Of a DNA stretch of 64,000 nucleotides, positions 10,478-20,231 are shown one piece after another (position 1 is the stretch's first letter; each line of letters opens with the position of its first letter). Location: NCBI GenBank assembly GCA_030674185.1, contig JAPXFY010000026.1, positions 33,283,667-33,347,666 on the forward strand, read 5' to 3'. This DNA comes from Monoplex corrugatus (taxonomy: Eukaryota > Mollusca > Gastropoda > Littorinimorpha > Ranellidae). A program made the position numbers and the translations under genes. The notes beneath the pieces were generated by a model. It was not told the DNA's origin. It saw only the letters and a list, made by a program, of their open reading frames with translations, and did not search any database.

Positions 10478-11835
10478 CAGGGTGTTTCAAAAAGAATACG
10501 CCAAAATCATCACGTGATGTGTCAAAAACGAAAAAAATTACAAACCTCTAGCATGAACACATGTGTTGTATATACATTCAAGTTTCATTTCATGTTTTAT
10601 AAGTGCTCAATGTGGCCACCACCGGCAGCGCGGACAACATCAAGCCGATATGAGAATTCCTCCCAAACGCGCCTCAGCATGTCACGGTCCACCGTGTTGA
10701 TTGCAGCTGTTATTCGATCTTTCAAGTCATCGATACTTGCTGGAAGTGGTGGAACATAAACTTGGTCTTTAACATACCCCCACAAGAAAAAGTCACACAC
10801 AGTGAGGTCCGGGGATCTGGCAGGCCAAGCACAGAGAGCAAGGTCTTTAGCACCTCTCCTCCCAATCCATCGCTGAGGCACGTTTTCATTCAGATAAGCT
10901 CTAACCCCGAGATGCCAATGGGGTGGTGCTCCATCTTGCTGAAAAATGAAGTCATTCGAATCTGCTTGCAGTAAAGTGAATAGCCAGTTTTGGAGCATTT
11001 CGAGATAGGTTTGTCCTGTAACGGTGTTTCCTTCAAAGAAAAAGGGACCATAGACCTTGTCTTGAGACACAGCACAGAAGACGTTCACTTTAGGGGAATC
11101 TCTTTCATGCTCAACAGTTTCATGTGGATGATCTGTTCCCCAAATGCGCACATTGTGACGATTGACTGTGCCGCTCAAATGGAAAGTCGCTTCGTCACTA
11201 AAAACTAAACGTGAAAAGAGAGTTTCATCACCTTCCTCCATCTCCAGCATTGACTCACAGAATGTCCTCCGCATCACCTTGTCATCATTAGTAAGTGCTT
11301 GGACGAGGCTTAGTTTGTATGGTTTCATGTGTAATCGTCTCTTTAACACACGCCAGACAGTGGTATGAGGGATGGCAAGCTGAAGACTTGCTCGACGTAC
11401 GGACTTACGTGGGCTGCTCTCAAATGCATCATGAATCCTCTCCACTTGCTCCTCTGTAACACGTGGTCTTCCAGGACTCTTTCCTTTGCTCAGACACCCA
11501 CTCTCTTTAAACTGTCTAACCCACCGTCGAATGCTCTCACGATGGGGCGGATCAATGCCGAATTCTGTTCTGAAAGCACGTTGCACCGTGACAATGGCGT
11601 TGGTTTTCGCGAACTCAAGCACGCAAAACGCCTTCTGCTGAGGAGTCGCCATTTTGATTGATCTTCCCACAATTCAGCTGCACCGGAAGTTATACTAACG
11701 ACAGCGGTGAAACTGACACCCAATCAAACTTTGATAACTACTCTATCAAATAACCACTGATTCAGTCCACTACAATGCTATAGACCTAAAAAAAACTGCG
11801 TAATGATTTTGGCGTATTCTTTTTGAAACACCCTG
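10478..11835 (-). mobile_element. Complete IS630/Tc1/mariner-type DNA transposon inserted in the 30-bp minisatellite
   Basis: The element is 1358 bp and is bounded by TA at 10476-10477 and at 11836-11837, the TA target duplication expected of this superfamily. Both ends begin CAGGGTGTTTCAAAAAGAAT and form inverted repeats of about 37 bp (10478-10514 and 11799-11835) with one mismatch. The transposase occupies most of the interior on the minus strand. The minisatellite stops at its internal GGTA and resumes at TATTCATGACACTG, so the insertion is an in-phase interruption of a single unit. Near-identical termini and an uninterrupted frame suggest recent insertion. Confidence 0.96.
10597..11670 (-). 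CDS. Mariner/Tc1-superfamily transposase, intact open frame
   Basis: The open frame is 357 codons; the more likely start is the second Met (MATPQQKAF, residue 7), giving 351 aa. Residues 10-120 form two helix-turn-helix-like DNA-binding parts (IRRWVRQF near 47-54, GRPRVTEEQ at 67-75, TTVWRVLKRRL at 103-113). The RNase-H-like catalytic domain shows LVFSDEATF (D159), FIFQQDGAPPH (D246) and RSPDLTVCDFFLWG (D288/D293). By analogy with mariner, where the third acid follows SPDLxPS, the triad is D159, D246 and D293. That leaves 46 residues between the last two, against 34 in classical mariner; counting to the SPD aspartate gives 41. The enzyme would cut and paste the element at TA sites in the nucleus. 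All key motifs are present and there is no stop or frameshift, so it may be active. Related proteins are usually labelled Tc3-like transposase. Confidence 0.93.
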   Translation of the reverse strand: MGRSIKMATPQQKAFCVLEFAKTNAIVTVQRAFRTEFGIDPPHRESIRRWVRQFKESGCLSKGKSPGRPRVTEEQVERIHDAFESSPRKSVRRASLQLAIPHTTVWRVLKRRLHMKPYKLSLVQALTNDDKVMRRTFCESMLEMEEGDETLFSRLVFSDEATFHLSGTVNRHNVRIWGTDHPHETVEHERDSPKVNVFCAVSQDKVYGPFFFEGNTVTGQTYLEMLQNWLFTLLQADSNDFIFQQDGAPPHWHLGVRAYLNENVPQRWIGRRGAKDLALCAWPARSPDLTVCDFFLWGYVKDQVYVPPLPASIDDLKDRITAAINTVDRDMLRRVWEEFSYRLDVVRAAGGGHIEHL

Positions 11836-12345
11836 TATTCATGACACTGTGACCAGGCTGTGTGGTATTCATGACACTGTGTGGTATTCGTGGCATTATG
11901 ACCAGGTTGTGTGGTATTCATAGCACAGTGACCAGACTGTGTGGTATTCATGACACTGTGACCAGGCTGTGTGGTATTCATGAGACTGTGACCAGGCTGT
12001 GTGGTATTCATGACACTGTGACCAGGCTGTGTGGTATTCATGACACTGTGACCAAGCTGTGTGGTATTCATGACATTGTGACCAGGCTGTGTGGTATTCA
12101 TGACACTGTGACCAGACTGTGTGGTATTCATAGCACTGTGACCAGGCTGTGTGGTATTCATGACAGTGTGACCAGGCAGTGTGGTATTCATGACAGTGTG
12201 ACCAGGCACTGTGGTATTCATGACAGTGTGACCAGGCAGTGTGGTATTCATGACAATGTGACCAGGCTCTGTGGTATTCATGCGATATCATCCGGCGCTG
12301 TGGTATTCATGACAATGTAAGCAGGCTTTGTGGTATTTGGAACAC
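11836..12345. repeat. 30-bp minisatellite, right block
   Basis: Continuation of the 30-bp array beyond the transposon, about 17 units. Most carry GTGACCAGGCT; the last five show GGCAGT, GGCACT and GGCTCT variants before the array decays at about 12300-12345. Confidence 0.95.
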
Positions 12346-12784
12346 TATCACAACAAAGTTTGTATGTACTTTTGTTCGTGTTTTTGTTTTCATATCCACC
12401 ATTTGGTATAGAATGGAACTGAAATACTGATTGATACTGAAAGGGGTTTTAGTATTATTGGTATCAGTGGGGCCCTGGAAGTGATAGGCTTCCTGTGACA
12501 AAGTAGGAGGAAGAGCAAGGCCCTCTCTGTTGTCATTTCAAGGAAGGATAGAATTCGAATTCGTTTGTTTTAGTTAAGTTCCGTCTATCCAAGCAGTAGC
12601 ATCTTCACTCTAGTCTTGTAGAATATGGGGATGTATTCTACTGCTACAGGAGTTTATTCATACACAAGAAGGAAGTTGAGAAAATGAGACGAGTAGATAC
12701 ACACTGCTTTATTATGGACATTCACTGCAAGAAAAACATAAACAGTATCAACAGTAAACATAACCTTTGATCAACATTTAAGAT
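12346..12784. other. Gene-free unique sequence
   Basis: No coding domain or RNA gene recognised; A/T-rich intergenic DNA between the minisatellite and a SINE copy. Confidence 0.6.
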
Positions 12785-13190
12785 AAGTTGGATGGTTGTG
12801 GGTTCAAATCGGCATAAATCCTTTCAAAACTCACTGTAGGGATTTTTTGGCTCCAATTGGTTTTTTCCCAGAGTTAAGCATACTGGGACCACACAGTCAC
12901 CTCATCCACCTCATGGGTGCATCATGAAGGTTTTTACTCATATTTTCTGACCATCACCGCACGTGTCTGTATCTCCCAGGACTGGTAGACGCCAAGATAC
13001 ATTATGATGATAAGCGAAGAGTACAGTCCTGTCACGTATTTTCAGTCATGGATGCAATTCCATGGCATTATGATTGTCATCATCATCATCGTCATCATCA
13101 CTGCATTGTAAAAATTGTGCCAGCTTCTGTGGCTGTTAAGTTGGTGTAGAAAATGGAACCAAAGAAAAAAACAACAACAACACAAGACCA
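12785..13190 (+). mobile_element. tRNA-derived SINE (family S1), 5'-truncated copy
   Basis: The copy begins near GGTTGTGGGTTCAAATC, a B-box-like element, and matches the S1 copy at 37746-38205 along its body. Shared blocks include the ATCC-TTT-AAA stretch, CCCAGAGTT, GGACCACAC, CACCGCA-GTGTCTGTATCTC and CTGTGCCAGCTTCTGTGGC near the end. It lacks the A-box half. It terminates in an A/C-rich tail followed by the CCAA tract. Confidence 0.78.
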
Positions 13191-13207
13191 CTGATCCTGA
13201 AAAAGAT

Positions 13208-13507
13208 CAACCAACCAACCAACCAACCAACCAACCAACCAACCGACCGACCGACCGACCGACCGACCGACCGACTGACCGACCGACCAACCAACACAAC
13301 CAACCAACCAACCAACCAACCAACTAACCAACAACCAACCAACCAACCAACCAACTAACCAACCAACCAATCAATCAACCAACTAACCAACCAACCAACC
13401 AGTCAACCAACCAACCAACCAACCAACTAACCAACCAACTAACCAACCAACCAATCAGCCAACCAACCAACCAGCCAACCAACCAACCAACCAACCAACC
13501 AACCAAG
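13208..13507. repeat. (CCAA)n/(CCGA)n tetranucleotide tract
   Basis: About 300 bp of ACCAACCA repeats with a central ACCGACCG block (13240-13290) and scattered CTAA/CAGC variants. Frames through it give PTNQ repeats on the plus strand and VGWL repeats on the minus strand; these are artefacts. Confidence 0.95.
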
Positions 13508-13934
13508 ATGATAAGTAAGGGTAGGAGATGGCGGCATTTAAGATGGGAAAGTGAGAGCCCAGCCACCTCCGCGAATCGCTTACTTATGAGGGACGGGAGA
13601 GAGGGGAGGAGGAGGGGAGGGGGGAGGAGGGATTGGTGCAATTGTAGGTCCCCAACGTGGCCGTATGAGGGCGGTAGCTGTGGAGCTGCTGTCTGCAGAG
13701 TTCGGACTACTGAGAACCCAGCAACAGCTGTGCCACCAGCTGGGACATTTGCCTGCAGGTTTACACGTACCACTGATATACATGTAGTTGGGGCTCCCCT
13801 GACAAAGCAGTCACTGTTAGCTGCTCACAAAGACCACCAAGGAGCCCCAGCAGAGACTGTAAAGACGGTGTAACAAGCCTCTTCCAGGCGCAGAGTAAAC
13901 CGGGTCAGTGAACCAAGGCAGTTGCTGTTGCCTG
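13508..13934. other. Gene-free GC-richer sequence
   Basis: Contains a G-rich run (GGGAGAGAGGGGAGGAGGAG, 13585-13630). The open frames on both strands have no recognisable domain and I do not call a gene. Confidence 0.55.
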
Positions 13935-14132
13935 ATAAAATACCAGTATAAACTATAGACTAGGTAAAACATAGTCTAGGTAGGGCCTCAGGACCTGGCC
14001 AGCTCATGGGTTTCTGTGCAGGCTTTTAAGGCTTGTGCCATGATCACCATAAACATGGCACCTGTGACGTTAGTGCGTATGGAATTCGTTCCGAGCGTCA
14101 TCTTGAGAAACTGAAACTGAAACTGAAAGTTA
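13935..14132 (+). repeat. Dispersed SINE-like repeat (family S3), copy 1
   Basis: About 195 bp containing CTAGGTAAAACATAGTCTAGG, CAGGACCTGGCCAGCTCATG and GGAATTCGTTCCGAG, ending in a (CTGAAA)n tail. A second copy lies inverted at 41312-41505. The short length, clean repeat tail and presence at unrelated places suggest a SINE; no Pol III boxes were identified. Confidence 0.65.
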
Positions 14133-14334
14133 CTGTTGCCAGGCTAGGGAGGTGATGCACCGAGCGGCTGAAGCACTACGGACATGGCAACTCCCGTTGG
14201 TATGTAGGACTGGCCAGCACACACATCAGGCCCAGAATCAACGCAGTCATTACTGATAGTGTCCACATGACGGACATGTACCAAAAATGTCCGTAGTCCA
14301 CACTAGCAAATGACTCGACATCTAATTAGTGGCG

Positions 14335-14580
14335 CTCAAGAATGTATAACTTGCAGACATATCTTTTTTGTCCAGCAGTTATTCCCCCTTTTCTGTGCCC
14401 AGTCTTTGGTCCTACTCTGCTGCTGTCCTCTTCCTTCCTTTCCTCTTCCTGTAAATGTCTTGTACGTACCCTTGAGTTTTTGCTTTTGCGAGTGATTGCT
14501 ATGGTGAATGATGGGAGTGCACGTTTCGATATGAATTATGTATCAGTATTAGGCGCCATATTATTGTTATTAATATTACT
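14335..14580 (+). repeat. Dispersed repeat (LINE 3'-end-like), copy 1
   Basis: Matches 15785-15998 in direct orientation: AACTTGCAGACATA, TTTTTTGTCCAGCAGT, TGTGCCC, GGCGAGTGA-type blocks, and a GGTGAATGATG block before a tail of ATTGAGTATCA type. Tails of the form TTTGATTTGAATTG followed by an A/T-rich microsatellite also end the LINE-B copies in this window, so these may be LINE 3' UTR pieces. Confidence 0.55.
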
Positions 14581-14587
14581 ATTACTA

Positions 14588-15015
14588 TTATTATGTTATT
14601 ATTATTATTATTATTATTATTGTTATTATGTGGTTTCTCAGAAGAATGTTGAGAGTTCCATGGACAGCAAAGAAAACAAACGGGACAGTCTTGATGGAGG
14701 CAGACACAAGTAGATCACTCATAAGGAAGATTAGGAAAAGACAAGCAACATTTATAAACCATTTTATGAGGAAGGGGTTTTTGGAGCACCTGGTCACAAC
14801 GGGGAAGCTGGAGGGAAAGAGAGCACCAGGTAGACCCAGGGAGAGAATGCTGGACGGACTTGCAGAGTGGCTGGGGATGAGGAGGGTTGGGGAGATGCTG
14901 AGGGCAACGAGAGATAGAGATGGTTGGAAGTCCATGGTCACCAACGTGCGGCAGGGCACCTGATGATGATGATTGTTATTATTATTATTATCATTATTAT
15001 TATTATTATTATTAA
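14588..15015 (+). mobile_element. RTE-like LINE, 3'-end fragment in an (ATT)n tract
   Basis: 14628-14963 encodes the C-terminal end of an RTE-type ORF: MWFLRRMLRVPWTAKKTNGT, then RKRQATFINHFMRKG, then GKRAPGRPRERMLDGLAEWL. It is followed by CAGGGCACC and a (TGATGA)n 3' tail, which is characteristic of RTE elements. It is flanked on both sides by (ATT)n (14588-14630, 14980-15013), so it inserted into or seeded from a trinucleotide tract. A frameshift separates the WTAKK part from the RSLIRK part relative to the longer copy at 24.3 kb. Confidence 0.85.
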
Positions 15016-15049
15016 TGGATTAATGAGATTCCCACTGTCCATGTCTACT

Positions 15050-15790
15050 ATCTGACGTAACCACAGCCAAGGGGATGGCTTGGGAGGTGGTCGTCTGGAG
15101 AGTGGCGAGGCATTGGTGCTCTGGGTCCCATCCGCACCCTCAGGTGTTTCTTGTTAAATTCAGCTTGTGGCTTGGCCGCTGACTTCAGGGAATCAGGCCT
15201 GATGACCGCAGGGGAAGGCCTGCTGGCTGCTCGGAAAGACGGCAGACTTGGGATCCCATTGGGGCACGTCAGACCTTTCTGAACAGCAAAATGGGTTGTG
15301 TCTGGAGCATCATGCCTGGTCACTTTCGCGGCCGTTCAAATAACCACCTGTGGTTGAAGGCAGGCAATGCTGGGAGCTTCTGACTGCTAAGTGTCGAGAC
15401 TATAGGAAGCGGAAAGGTGCTGACAGCTATGAGAGCTGATGGTAGGGCGGGCTGCCGAAAGAGAGATGAACACCAGAGTGGGGTAGAAAAGGGTCTTTCT
15501 TTTTCTCCTGGTCCAGAGGCTGGGCTGGACCTGGTTGGTGCGCGTTGTGTGGCTGTGTCCCGGGGTTTGTCATCTCCTGACCTTGCCATTCGGTTTGCGG
15601 ACAAAGTAACTGATGGCTGGGTCCGGGTGGGTGATGCGGCGCATGGACAGCCCCCCTCCCTCCCCCCCCTTTGCTTGCGGAGGTGACTGTCAGTTGGCGT
15701 CAGGAGCTTGGGAGGTGTGTGTTCTGGGGGTGGCGAGGCATTGGTGCTGTGGGTCCTATCTGCACCCTTGTGGTGTTTCTTGTTCATTAA
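15050..15790. repeat. Two diverged copies of a dispersed repeat (S5)
   Basis: 15060-15175 and 15640-15790 share GCTTGGGAGGTG, GAGTGGCGAGGCATTGGTGCT, GGTCCxATCxGCACCCT and GGTGTTTCTTGTT. A third copy is at 36280-36420. There is no coding domain. The two frames of about 90 and 220 codons that overlap this stretch have no recognisable similarity and are not called. Confidence 0.6.
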
Positions 15791-15998
15791 TGTAACTTGC
15801 AGACATACTTTTTTTGTCCAGCAGTGATTTCCCCTTCCGTGTGCCCGCTCTTTGCTGCCATTCCCCTCCTGACCTCTTCCTCCTGGTCTGTGAATGTTTT
15901 GTATCCTTGTGTTTTTGTTTTGGCGAGTGAAATGCTTTGGTGAATGATGACAGTGCTCGCTTTGATTTGAATTGAGTATCAAGATTTGGCACTGTATA
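15785..15998 (+). repeat. Dispersed repeat (LINE 3'-end-like), copy 2
   Basis: Direct-orientation relative of 14335-14580, ending in TTTGATTTGAATTGAGTATC and a TTC/ATT tract. Confidence 0.55.
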
Positions 15999-16327
15999 TA
16001 TCTTCTTCTTCTTCCTCTTTTTATTTTCTTCTCCTTCTTCTTTTTCTTCTCATTATCATTATTATTATCATTATTATTGTTATTTTTGTTATTATTACTA
16101 TTACTGTTGCTGTTGTTGTCGGTGCTTCTAGTTGTTTGTTGTTCTTGTTCATCTTCATATTATTATCATCATTATATCATATATTATTATTATTATTATT
16201 ATATTTATAGTAGTAGTAGTAGTAGTAGTAGTATTGTTATTATTATCATCATCATCATCATTATTTTATTATCGTTATTATTGTTGTTGTTGTTGTTAGT
16301 ATCATTATTATTATCATTATACTATTA
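15999..16327. repeat. Compound TTC/ATT/GTA/ATC microsatellite
   Basis: Successive runs of CTTCTT, ATTATT, GTTGTT, (TAG)8 at about 16207-16235, and ATCATC. It lies immediately 5' of receptor gene 1 and may occupy what was intron. Confidence 0.9.
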
Positions 16328-16336
16328 ATTGAATTA

Positions 16337-19300
16337 GTGATATTATCACTGTCCTTGTTCATGTCAGCATTGAAGCAAGTAGAGTTTCAGTTGTTTACTG
16401 TTTACTCAGGTGGGTTTTTTTTTTACCCAACAATGTATGCCATTGTTGTGTGGGTCTCTTGTCCAGTGTTCAGTGGGAAGCAGAGGACAGAGTGTGACGA
16501 AGGGCGGGATGACAAACAACCCTGCAGACATGACGGTCTGTATTGTCAGAGCAAGGTGCCAGCGTGCAATCACTGCTACACTTTAGTTGATAACAGATAT
16601 CTGCGGAAATTTAACGGTTCTGTGGCACCTGCTGGCAAAAGATTTAACGAATATTGTAGATCCATGGGGGGCACACTCGCCATTCCTACATGTGACAAAA
16701 AAGGGATTGATCTGATTAGAGACGGGGTTGGTGCACCTATTTTTGCTGGTTTATACCTGGGAGATATGTCTGATATGTCTAACGCATATAACATGTACAG
16801 AAACAATTTAATACAAGAAGACAATACTGTTCTATACCATTTCATTCACGTACCAGGAATAAAAGTTCGGTCATGGTCTCGGAAATTGTGTCTGATAACC
16901 AGTGGTATACATTTGCTTCAAAGTTGTGAAGATAGTAGCATACTAAGATATGATACAGTCTGCGAATTCAGAAAGAACAAGACCACAGAAAACAATTCCT
17001 TTTCGAAAGCTGTCTCATTGGACAGCACACGGTCGGTGTTACACAGGCTACAGTCTTTGACGGCATGTTCTGATGGTCAGGTGACACACAGTTTTTTATC
17101 GTGTAGTTCACCTCAGTTTCATGCTTGTAGTCAAGGAGACAAGTCCGTCTGTACTTTTGCCAAGAGTTCTCCAGACACACTTGACAGATCTCGGTCAAAA
17201 CATCAAGATGTCGCTGAAGTTTCTACGTTTGTGTGTGATGATGAAGTGACGAGGCTGTCTTACACCTGTTATGTGACTTCAGGCCTGACTGTCCAGATAT
17301 CAGTGACGAGTCTTTCTGTAAACATCCCCCATGTGACGACATGTTCTCCTGTACCAACGGTCAGTGTGTGTCCTACGCCAAACTATGTGACAGGGTGTTC
17401 CACTGTCAGGACGGGTCAGACGAAAACGACTGTCCTGAATTTACATTGTTTAAAGAGGATTATTCTTATTTTCCCTCTCCTGCTCTTATCAATTTTGATG
17501 GCAGCAGAATCTTCAGCTCAAGCCCAATGAATCCCCATGAATCCTGTCCTGACACTCACTACCGTTGTCCTGGTGAGTTCAATGACTGCCTGCCAGTCTA
17601 CACGCGATGTAACGGAATGTACGACTGTTTCAACCATGAGGACGAAGCAGGATGTGATAACATTGTGTGCAGAGGATTCTTCAGGTGCCGATCTTCCATG
17701 GTATGTGTACATGGTGACCATCTGTGTGATGGCTGGTCTCACTGCCCTCTGCATGATGATGAACTGGCGTGTAACGTGACCTGTCCTGTGGGATGTCTGT
17801 GTCAAGGTCTGACGTTTTTGTGCTCTCAGCATTTCACTACGATCCTTTACCCTCACCTTCGTTTCTTGGATGCCACAGGTTCAGGCATGGATCTGTCTGC
17901 TTTCAGTTATAATACTTATCTTATTTATCTGAGCCTTGCTGGCTGTTCTTTGACCTTTCTGTCCAGTGTTAGATTGTTCAACATCAAGTTTCTGGACTTC
18001 ACTGGCAACGAAATGCAGTCTGTTAACATGAGTCATTTTGTTGCTTTACACAATCTACAGACACTCGTCTTGTCAAACAATCCCCTCACTATGCTCTGCA
18101 CTGATCTCTCATCTGTTAATGTTATCCTGCAAACTAAGTTAACAGTCATAGACCTATCACACACATTACTGACAATGCTTGACACCGAAGTATTTTCAAA
18201 CTTCTTGCACTTGCAGAAGCTGAATTTGTCTTTTACCACCATTCATACCATTAGCCCTGCGGGCTTTCAGTTCACGCCACGTTTGGCCGAGTTGTACATG
18301 GCTGACACTCCTGTGAAAACATTTTCGCCGAGCATTCTCAAAGAGCTGACCTACTTACGTGTCCTTTCAACACAAAACTATAAACTATGCTGTAAGGAAA
18401 TTCTTCCCCATAATTTTGATGATTCTTTCTGCTATGCCCCAAGAGATTACATTTCGTCGTGTGAAGATCTACTGCAATCAGTCATATATCAAATATTTCT
18501 CTGGTTGATTAGCTGTCTGTCAGTGACTGGTAATGCATTCTGTTTTGTTGCACGTTTGTGTGCCAGAAACACATTATCAAGTGGTTTTAGTGTGTTTGTC
18601 ATGAATCTGACCATGGCTGATTTTCTAATGGGTGTTTACGTGGCTATCATTGGAGTGGCTGATGAACTGTTTCGTGGTAGATATATCTTCTATGATGACA
18701 TTTGGATGAGCAGTGCTGCCTGTAAAGTGGCAGGATTTCTGTCTCTGTTGTCCAGTGAAGTATCAGCACTGATCATCTGGTTTATCACTCTCGATCGTTT
18801 TCTTGTTCTGCACTTTCCATTCAGTTCCTTACGATTTGAGAGAACATCAGCAGCAATGGCTTGTCTGATGACTTGGTTGGTTGGCGTGTTTCTTGCCATA
18901 TTGCCTCTTCTTCCAGTGACGTCACACTGGAGTTTCTACAGTCAAACAGGTATTTGTATTCCTCTGACAGTCACAAAACATAATTTTAAAGGACGAGTAT
19001 ATTCATTCAGTATATTAATCGTTTTTAATTTTATTTTGTTCTTACTAATCTCCACAGGTCAAGCTTTCATCTACTGGTCAGTGCAGAAGAACGTACTGAA
19101 AACTAACACGACTAAAGTTTCTCATGACATGACTATAGCTCAAAGGTTGATCAGTGTGGCTGTAACAGATTTCATGTGTTGGTTTCCCATTGGTCTGTGT
19201 GGACTGTTGTCTACAGCTGGAATATCCATCCCTGGAGAAGTGAACGTGGCCTTGGCTATCTTCATCCTGCCCTTGAACTCAGCACTTAATCCTTTCATGT

Positions 19301-19419
19301 ATACCTTCAACATTTTGTCAGCTAAGCGAAGAAAATTAAACGAAGCGAAACTTCTCCAATGGTTGGAATCCCACGGTAATTTACTTGACAGTCAGCGTAA
19401 AGACTGTGTGATGGAATAA
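16337..19419 (+). CDS. Receptor gene 1: GRL101-like LDLa/C-type-lectin/LRR GPCR with one frameshift
   Basis: The first frame (16337 to about 17270) encodes the second half of an LDLa module (TECDEGRDDKQPC), a C-type-lectin-like domain from CNHCYTLVDNRYLRKF to about residue 215, and a linker. The second frame (about 17271-19419) continues with LDLa modules (CTNGQCVSYAKLCDRVFHCQ; CPDTHYRCPGEFNDC; CRSSMVCVHGDHLCDGW), a Cys-rich LRR cap (CPVGCLCQG), about seven LRRs (e.g. NLQTLVLSNNPLTML) and a rhodopsin-type 7TM core: GN in TM1, NLTMADFLMG in TM2, LDRF after TM3 and NPFMY in TM7. The frames join at about 17270, where loss of one base breaks a conserved YTLxCDFRxDC motif also seen in gene 3. The 5' end is odd: the exon probably starts at an acceptor (TTGTCCAGTGTTCAG, about 16460-16478), so the Met at 16337 is unlikely and upstream exons are missing. 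GRL101 is the snail receptor with LDLa and LRR ectodomain. Ligand unknown; plasma membrane location inferred. Confidence 0.9.
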
Positions 19420-19498
19420 CTGACATTCGTTACAAGCACCACTGTGGACACGAAACAGTTTATTGTGTCCCGTCATCTGTGACAGTACGTACGTAGTG

Positions 19499-19960
19499 GA
19501 CATTAAGTTTCCACAAGTCACCCTTTGGCCCTGTCCAGTCCACTCTACCTACAGCTTCTTGTCTTGTTTTTATTCTGTTGATCACTCCTCTGTTGACATA
19601 TATGTATGGTTTTTCACTTATGAATAATGGTCTCTTTTTCTTGATGTAGTATGTTGCCAACACCTCTGTCTAACAGCTCATGATTTCTTTCTTTTTCTCC
19701 AGTGTGTTTCTTATCTGCATTTACTGGCTTGAGCAGTGACAAGTCTTTGCCTTGTTGAAGAAGTTGGATACTCCCGTCTCCAGAAGTCCACTCTGGCTAA
19801 TGGCCCATGTAGAAGAAGATATCCAAACCTTCACTACTTTGAGGCGATACCTGTTTGCAGAAAACTGTTCTGTGGTAAACCTTGGAAAAAAAAACTGGAG
19901 CTAAATCCCTTAAGTTAGTATAGGTCTGTCTCTAGCTCCCCTCTGCTAACTCATGCCATG
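19499..19960. other. Non-coding start of the left arm
   Basis: No gene supported. It is near-identical in reverse complement to 64000-63540 at the window's right edge, which defines the outer visible limit of the inverted duplication. Confidence 0.8.
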
Positions 19961-20034
19961 ACATAGACATCAAACTGTACTGAAGCTAGCCTTTCGCTTA
20001 GTTCACATTGATGCCATGCAGAAGATGGGCGGCT

Positions 20035-20195
20035 GAGGGATGATAATAGTAATAATTTCATTATCATATGGCGCTAAATATTGACAATTCAAATCACAGT
20101 GCGCCCACCCGCCAGACATACACATAGGATGAACGTAGACCACATTACAACACGCGGAACACACACACACACACACACGCACGCGCGCGCGCGCC

Positions 20196-20231
<36 letters not shown>

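Noticed and set aside
7856..10551. Possible CRISPR-like array in the 30-bp repeats
   Set aside because: Head-to-tail units with no spacers; animal genome context; a minisatellite.
13375..13773. VGWL-repeat membrane protein
   Set aside because: CCAA tetranucleotide repeat; the tail has no domain.
15320..15982. 220-codon minus-strand frame
   Set aside because: Proline/arginine-rich, overlaps two dispersed repeats, no recognisable similarity.
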